A stretch of DNA of 64,000 nt from Hallella colorans (GTDB lineage: Bacteria; Bacteroidota; Bacteroidia; Bacteroidales; Bacteroidaceae). The notes beneath the pieces were generated by a model, which saw only the letters and a program-made list of their open reading frames with translations, made no database searches and was not told the origin of the DNA. The translations under genes and the position numbers were made by a program. This document shows positions 63,806 to 64,000 of the stretch, one piece after another (the stretch's first letter is position 1; each line of letters begins with the position of its first letter). The stretch is taken from the NCBI RefSeq assembly GCF_003096815.1, contig NZ_QENY01000010.1, positions 1-64,000 of the forward strand, in the 5' to 3' direction.

Positions 63806-64000
63806 ATGAATATAGAACATCAAAAGAAAGTCATCGCAAGTCAAGACGGACTCTCCAACACCCTTGCCATCGAGTTTATATCCACGCCCGAGCCTGACAC
63901 TTGTATGGCGCGAATGAAGGTTGACAAACTAAACCGTCAGCCATTCGGTTTTCTTTCTGGTGGCGCGACATTGGCCTTGGCCGAAAACTTGGCCGGAGTG
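63806..64000 (+). CDS. Hotdog-fold thioesterase, MenI-like (partial)
   Basis: The first 65 residues are in the window; the gene continues past the edge. PFGFLSGGATLALAENLAG is the active-site helix region of PaaI/MenI-type thioesterases (Gly-rich loop, then Glu in LAEN, equivalent to the catalytic acid). Next to menC and menE the likely reaction is hydrolysis of 1,4-dihydroxy-2-naphthoyl-CoA, a menaquinone step. That choice over a general PaaI-type enzyme is from context. Confidence 0.75.
   Translation, partial: MNIEHQKKVIASQDGLSNTLAIEFISTPEPDTCMARMKVDKLNRQPFGFLSGGATLALAENLAGV

Overview
The window looks like a chromosomal segment of a Bacteroidales bacterium, most likely Prevotella-like. The evidence is three SusC/SusD pairs, a hybrid two-component (HTCS) regulator, promoters with the Bacteroidetes -7 box TAnnTTTG, a C10 (interpain/streptopain-type) protease, and secreted proteins ending in a short 'GxYIxxGKK' tail. 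All functional names come from motif and family recognition by eye; no database search was possible.

Layout. (1) 1-4300 is a graveyard of broken insertion sequences (IS5-like, IS982-like, IS30, IS66) around one intact RelE/HigA-type toxin-antitoxin pair. The pair lies between two ~340-bp direct repeats. (2) 4325-10436 is housekeeping: a leftward operon nusB-yajC-ybbR-coaE-DUF5606, and a rightward run rplY-pth-S4 protein-purN. (3) 10566-13487 is a large TonB-dependent-type outer-membrane barrel. (4) 13488-15093 is non-coding with another IS relic. (5) 15094-17492 holds aroB and an anaerobic sulfatase-maturating enzyme. (6) 17694-30130 is a rightward polysaccharide utilization locus (PUL): susC, susD, a DUF5017 surface lipoprotein, a PL8 chondroitinase, a 283-aa exported protein and a PL29/DUF4955-like beta-helix lyase candidate. 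(7) 30871-40990 is a rightward peptide-use locus: subtilisin (S8), DPP-IV-like S9 peptidase, susC, susD and two lipoproteins. (8) 41855-45851 is leftward: a cholesterol-dependent-cytolysin-like lipoprotein followed by a C10 cysteine protease. (9) 46597-56502 is a leftward operon: sulfatase, susC, susD, heparinase II/III-type lyase and GH88 unsaturated glucuronyl hydrolase. (10) 57221-61288 is the HTCS regulator. (11) 61673-64000 holds menE and menC, with a divergent MenI-like thioesterase cut by the window edge.

How it fits together. Regions 5, 6, 9 and 10 form one split system for sulfated glycosaminoglycans such as chondroitin/dermatan sulfate. PL8, PL29-like and PL33-like lyases cut the chains, SusCD complexes import them, GH88 removes the unsaturated uronic acid, the Ser-type sulfatase (activated by the anSME) removes sulfate, and the HTCS senses the unsaturated oligosaccharides. 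The two PUL operons, 39 kb apart and on opposite strands, share a promoter layout: a direct repeat of TTTGTACA whose proximal copy (TTTGTACAA) ends exactly 30 bp before a TAnnTTTG box. This is a candidate HTCS operator. The peptide locus and the cytolysin/protease pair sit between the two halves, so the whole island resembles a machine for attacking host proteoglycan (sugar chains, core protein and possibly cells).

A previously unnamed family of intergenic repeats, always in the same orientation, lies at the boundaries of these cassettes (about 14.5, 30.5, 41.4 and 57.0 kb, with a decayed copy near 3.4 kb).
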